A stretch of DNA of 64,000 nucleotides from Peribacillus simplex. GTDB lineage: Bacteria > Bacillota > Bacilli > Bacillales > DSM-1321. This document shows, in pieces, positions 62,300-64,000 of the stretch. Below the pieces are notes generated by a model. That model had not been told where the DNA came from and made no database searches. It worked only from the letters and a program-made list of their open reading frames with translations. How positions within the stretch are numbered: the first letter of the stretch is position 1; each line of letters starts with the position of its first letter. The stretch is from positions 4,678,001 to 4,742,000 of the forward strand of contig NZ_CP126106.1 of the NCBI RefSeq assembly GCF_030123325.1. Direction: 5' to 3'. The translations under genes and the position numbers were made by a program.

Positions 62300-63202
62300 A
62301 TGAAGCCAGAGGTCGTAATCAATAATACCGAATTGAATGTAAACGAAAGAAAATCTCCGAAACTAAGACACTGGAAAGCCTTTTATAAAAAATTCAAACG
62401 AAATAAATTGGCATTGGTAGGCGGGTATATCGTAATTTTTTATATTTTATTGGCTATCTTTGCACCTTTGATCTCACCGCAGGATCCGTATGAAATTGAC
62501 TTAGTCAACAAACTCCAGCCTCCATCGGCCGAACATCTGATGGGTACGGATGATAAGGGAAGGGATATTTTAAGCAGATTATTATATGGGACAAGGCTTT
62601 CATTGACGGTCGGGTTTGTCTCTGTATTCTTCGGGGCGTTCATTGGGATACTCCTTGGGTTAACAGCCGGGTATTACGGAAAATGGATCGATACCGTCAT
62701 CATGAGGATTGTCGATGTTCTGCTGGCTTTCCCGGGAATTTTGCTAGCTCTTGCCATCATCAGTGCCCTTGGTCCAAGTTTAATCAATGTAATGGTAGCG
62801 GTCGGCGTCTTTTCCATACCGATGTTCGCCCGGATTGTACGCGGTTCCACATTGTCAGTCAGGAAGCTGGAATATATCGATGCCATTCGTGCATTGGGAG
62901 CCACCGACATCACGATCATATGCAAGCATATTTTTCCGAATATTCTATCACCCGTCATCGTTCAAGCCACATTACGTCTGGCAACGGCCATTCTGTCGGC
63001 AGCCGGATTATCATTTCTGGGACTGGGAGCCCAGCCGCCTTCTCCAGAATGGGGAGCGATGCTGAGCAGCGGTCGGGATTATTTGTTTAGCGCCCCCCAC
63101 ATCGCTTTGTTTCCGGGGATAGCGATATCAACACTGGTACTTGGTTTCAACATCTTCGGGGATGGACTTAGAGATGCCCTGGATCCAAGAATGAAAAAAT
63201 AA
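62300..63202 (+). CDS. DppC-like ABC permease
   Basis: 300 residues from ATG 62300 (GGAGG 8 nt upstream). OppC N-terminal pattern KAFYKKFKRNKLALVGGYIVIFYILLAIFAPLISPQDPYEIDL, HLMGTDDKGRDILSRLLYGTRLSL, and the EAA loop AIRALGATDITIICKHIFPNI. Divergent from SBP1. Order C then B is the reverse of most dpp/opp operons. Confidence 0.93.
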   Translation: MKPEVVINNTELNVNERKSPKLRHWKAFYKKFKRNKLALVGGYIVIFYILLAIFAPLISPQDPYEIDLVNKLQPPSAEHLMGTDDKGRDILSRLLYGTRLSLTVGFVSVFFGAFIGILLGLTAGYYGKWIDTVIMRIVDVLLAFPGILLALAIISALGPSLINVMVAVGVFSIPMFARIVRGSTLSVRKLEYIDAIRALGATDITIICKHIFPNILSPVIVQATLRLATAILSAAGLSFLGLGAQPPSPEWGAMLSSGRDYLFSAPHIALFPGIAISTLVLGFNIFGDGLRDALDPRMKK

Positions 63203-63214
63203 GGAGGAGAGAAA

Positions 63215-64000
63215 ATGTTCGTATTCATTATCCGACGGGTACTTCAAACCATACCGGTATTACTGGGAGTAAGTCTTGTTGTGTTCCTCATCATGCAAAT
63301 GGTCCCGGGAGATCCGGCGACACTGCTTGCAGGTGAAGGAGCGACTAAAGAAACGATTGAATCGCTGCGGCATGAGCTTGGCTTGGATCGTCCAATCCTC
63401 TATCAGTACGTCGACTATGTCCTTCATGCCGTTCAAGGTGATTTCGGGGAATCACTCCGCAGCAGCCGCCCTGTTTTGGACGAAATCATGGTCCGTTTGC
63501 CCATCACCCTTGAACTGGCACTTGCAAGCATTTTCATAACGGTCGTGCTTGGAATGATCGCAGGAATCATCTCGGCCACCAAGCAATACTCGGCAGCTGA
63601 CATTTCCATCATGATCGTTGCTTTACTGGGAATCTCGTTACCTAGTTTTTGGCTGGGCCTCATGCTTATCTACTTCTTTTCCGTGAACCTTCATTTGTTT
63701 CCGGTTTCAGGTTGGGGAACTTTCAGCCACATGATACTCCCAGCCATAACCCTTGGGGCCGGCGGAGCGGCCATTGTCGCCAGGATGACCAGGTCGAGCA
63801 TGCTTGAAGTCGTTCGCCAGGACTACATCCGGACCGCAAGAGCCAAAGGATTGAAAGAATATATCATCATTTATAAACATGGCCTGAAAAATGCGCTTAT
63901 CCCCGTCATTACGGTCGTTGGCCTCCAGTTCGGTGCACTCCTTGGCGGCACAGTATTGACAGAGTCCGTTTTTGCCATCAATGGACTTGGGAGATTGATA
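63215..64000 (+). CDS. DppB-like ABC permease (partial, runs off the window)
   Basis: 262 residues are visible, from ATG 63215 (AAGGAGGAG upstream), 12 nt after the DppC-like stop. OppB features: FVFIIRRVLQTIPVLLGVSLV, QMVPGDPATLLAGE, LGLDRPILYQYVDYV and the EAA loop RTARAKGLKEYIIIYKHGLKNALIP. The ATPase genes are expected beyond the right edge. Confidence 0.94.
   Translation, partial: MFVFIIRRVLQTIPVLLGVSLVVFLIMQMVPGDPATLLAGEGATKETIESLRHELGLDRPILYQYVDYVLHAVQGDFGESLRSSRPVLDEIMVRLPITLELALASIFITVVLGMIAGIISATKQYSAADISIMIVALLGISLPSFWLGLMLIYFFSVNLHLFPVSGWGTFSHMILPAITLGAGGAAIVARMTRSSMLEVVRQDYIRTARAKGLKEYIIIYKHGLKNALIPVITVVGLQFGALLGGTVLTESVFAINGLGRLI

Overview
The window looks like the chromosome of an aerobic endospore-forming Bacillaceae, most like the Bacillus simplex / Peribacillus group. 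The reasons are moderate-to-low GC, strong Shine-Dalgarno sites (AGGAGG), a spore germinant-receptor remnant, DUF1540, YfmQ and DUF2294 small proteins, a heterocycloanthracin-type bacteriocin cluster and CcpA cre-like sites. Genus is inferred from gene families, not from a marker gene.

Layout. 1-2.0 kb: end of a MarR-like gene, a small gene plus O-methyltransferase behind two perfect palindromes, a 21-bp minisatellite and a DUF1540 gene. 2.0-6.6 kb: LytS/LytT two-component system with a CstA carbon-starvation (pyruvate-type) transporter. 6.8-8.4 kb: decayed germinant-receptor operon (GerAB-like and D subunit intact, gerC reduced to its two ends). 8.8-14.3 kb: YbjQ pair, AhpD-like protein and its ECF41 sigma factor separated by a complete IS3-family element (IS150-like) with a 3-bp target duplication, a lipoprotein. 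14.5-22.3 kb: LysR/EamA pair, methyltransferase, Rrf2 repressor with thioredoxin-reductase-like enzyme and two matching operators, a MutS2-like ATPase without an Smr domain, a possible type I toxin. 22.6-29.1 kb: purine salvage operon (PotABCD-type ABC transporter, nucleoside hydrolase, adenine deaminase). 29.9-33.3 kb: EIICB PTS permease, nanE, RpiR regulator. 35.3-43.2 kb: MocR regulator, then a thiazole RiPP cluster (precursor, ThiF-like, YcaO, SagB). 43.6-49.4 kb: copper amine oxidase, aldehyde dehydrogenase and LuxR regulator. 49.8-64 kb: an accessory catabolic cluster with an NCS2 permease, three tandem CodA-like deaminases, two further amidohydrolases, two paralogous Opp/Dpp binding proteins and divergent permeases.

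Mobile sequence is prominent. A roughly 220-bp MITE occurs seven times; five copies have perfect 8-bp target duplications, one a 7/8 duplication, and one has a damaged end. Related GC-rich repeats sit in other intergenic gaps, and an IS-end relic lies at 33.3 kb.

The two observations that most deserve follow-up are in the last 13 kb and in the repeats. Three promoters of the amidohydrolase cluster carry AGTAAA-type direct repeats spaced 21 bp apart and placed exactly 29 nt from a TATAAT box in every case, which implies one unknown activator and one regulon for a probably undescribed N-heterocycle uptake and deamination pathway. The MITE family, with GGCT ends and 8-bp duplications, needs a transposase that is not in this window.
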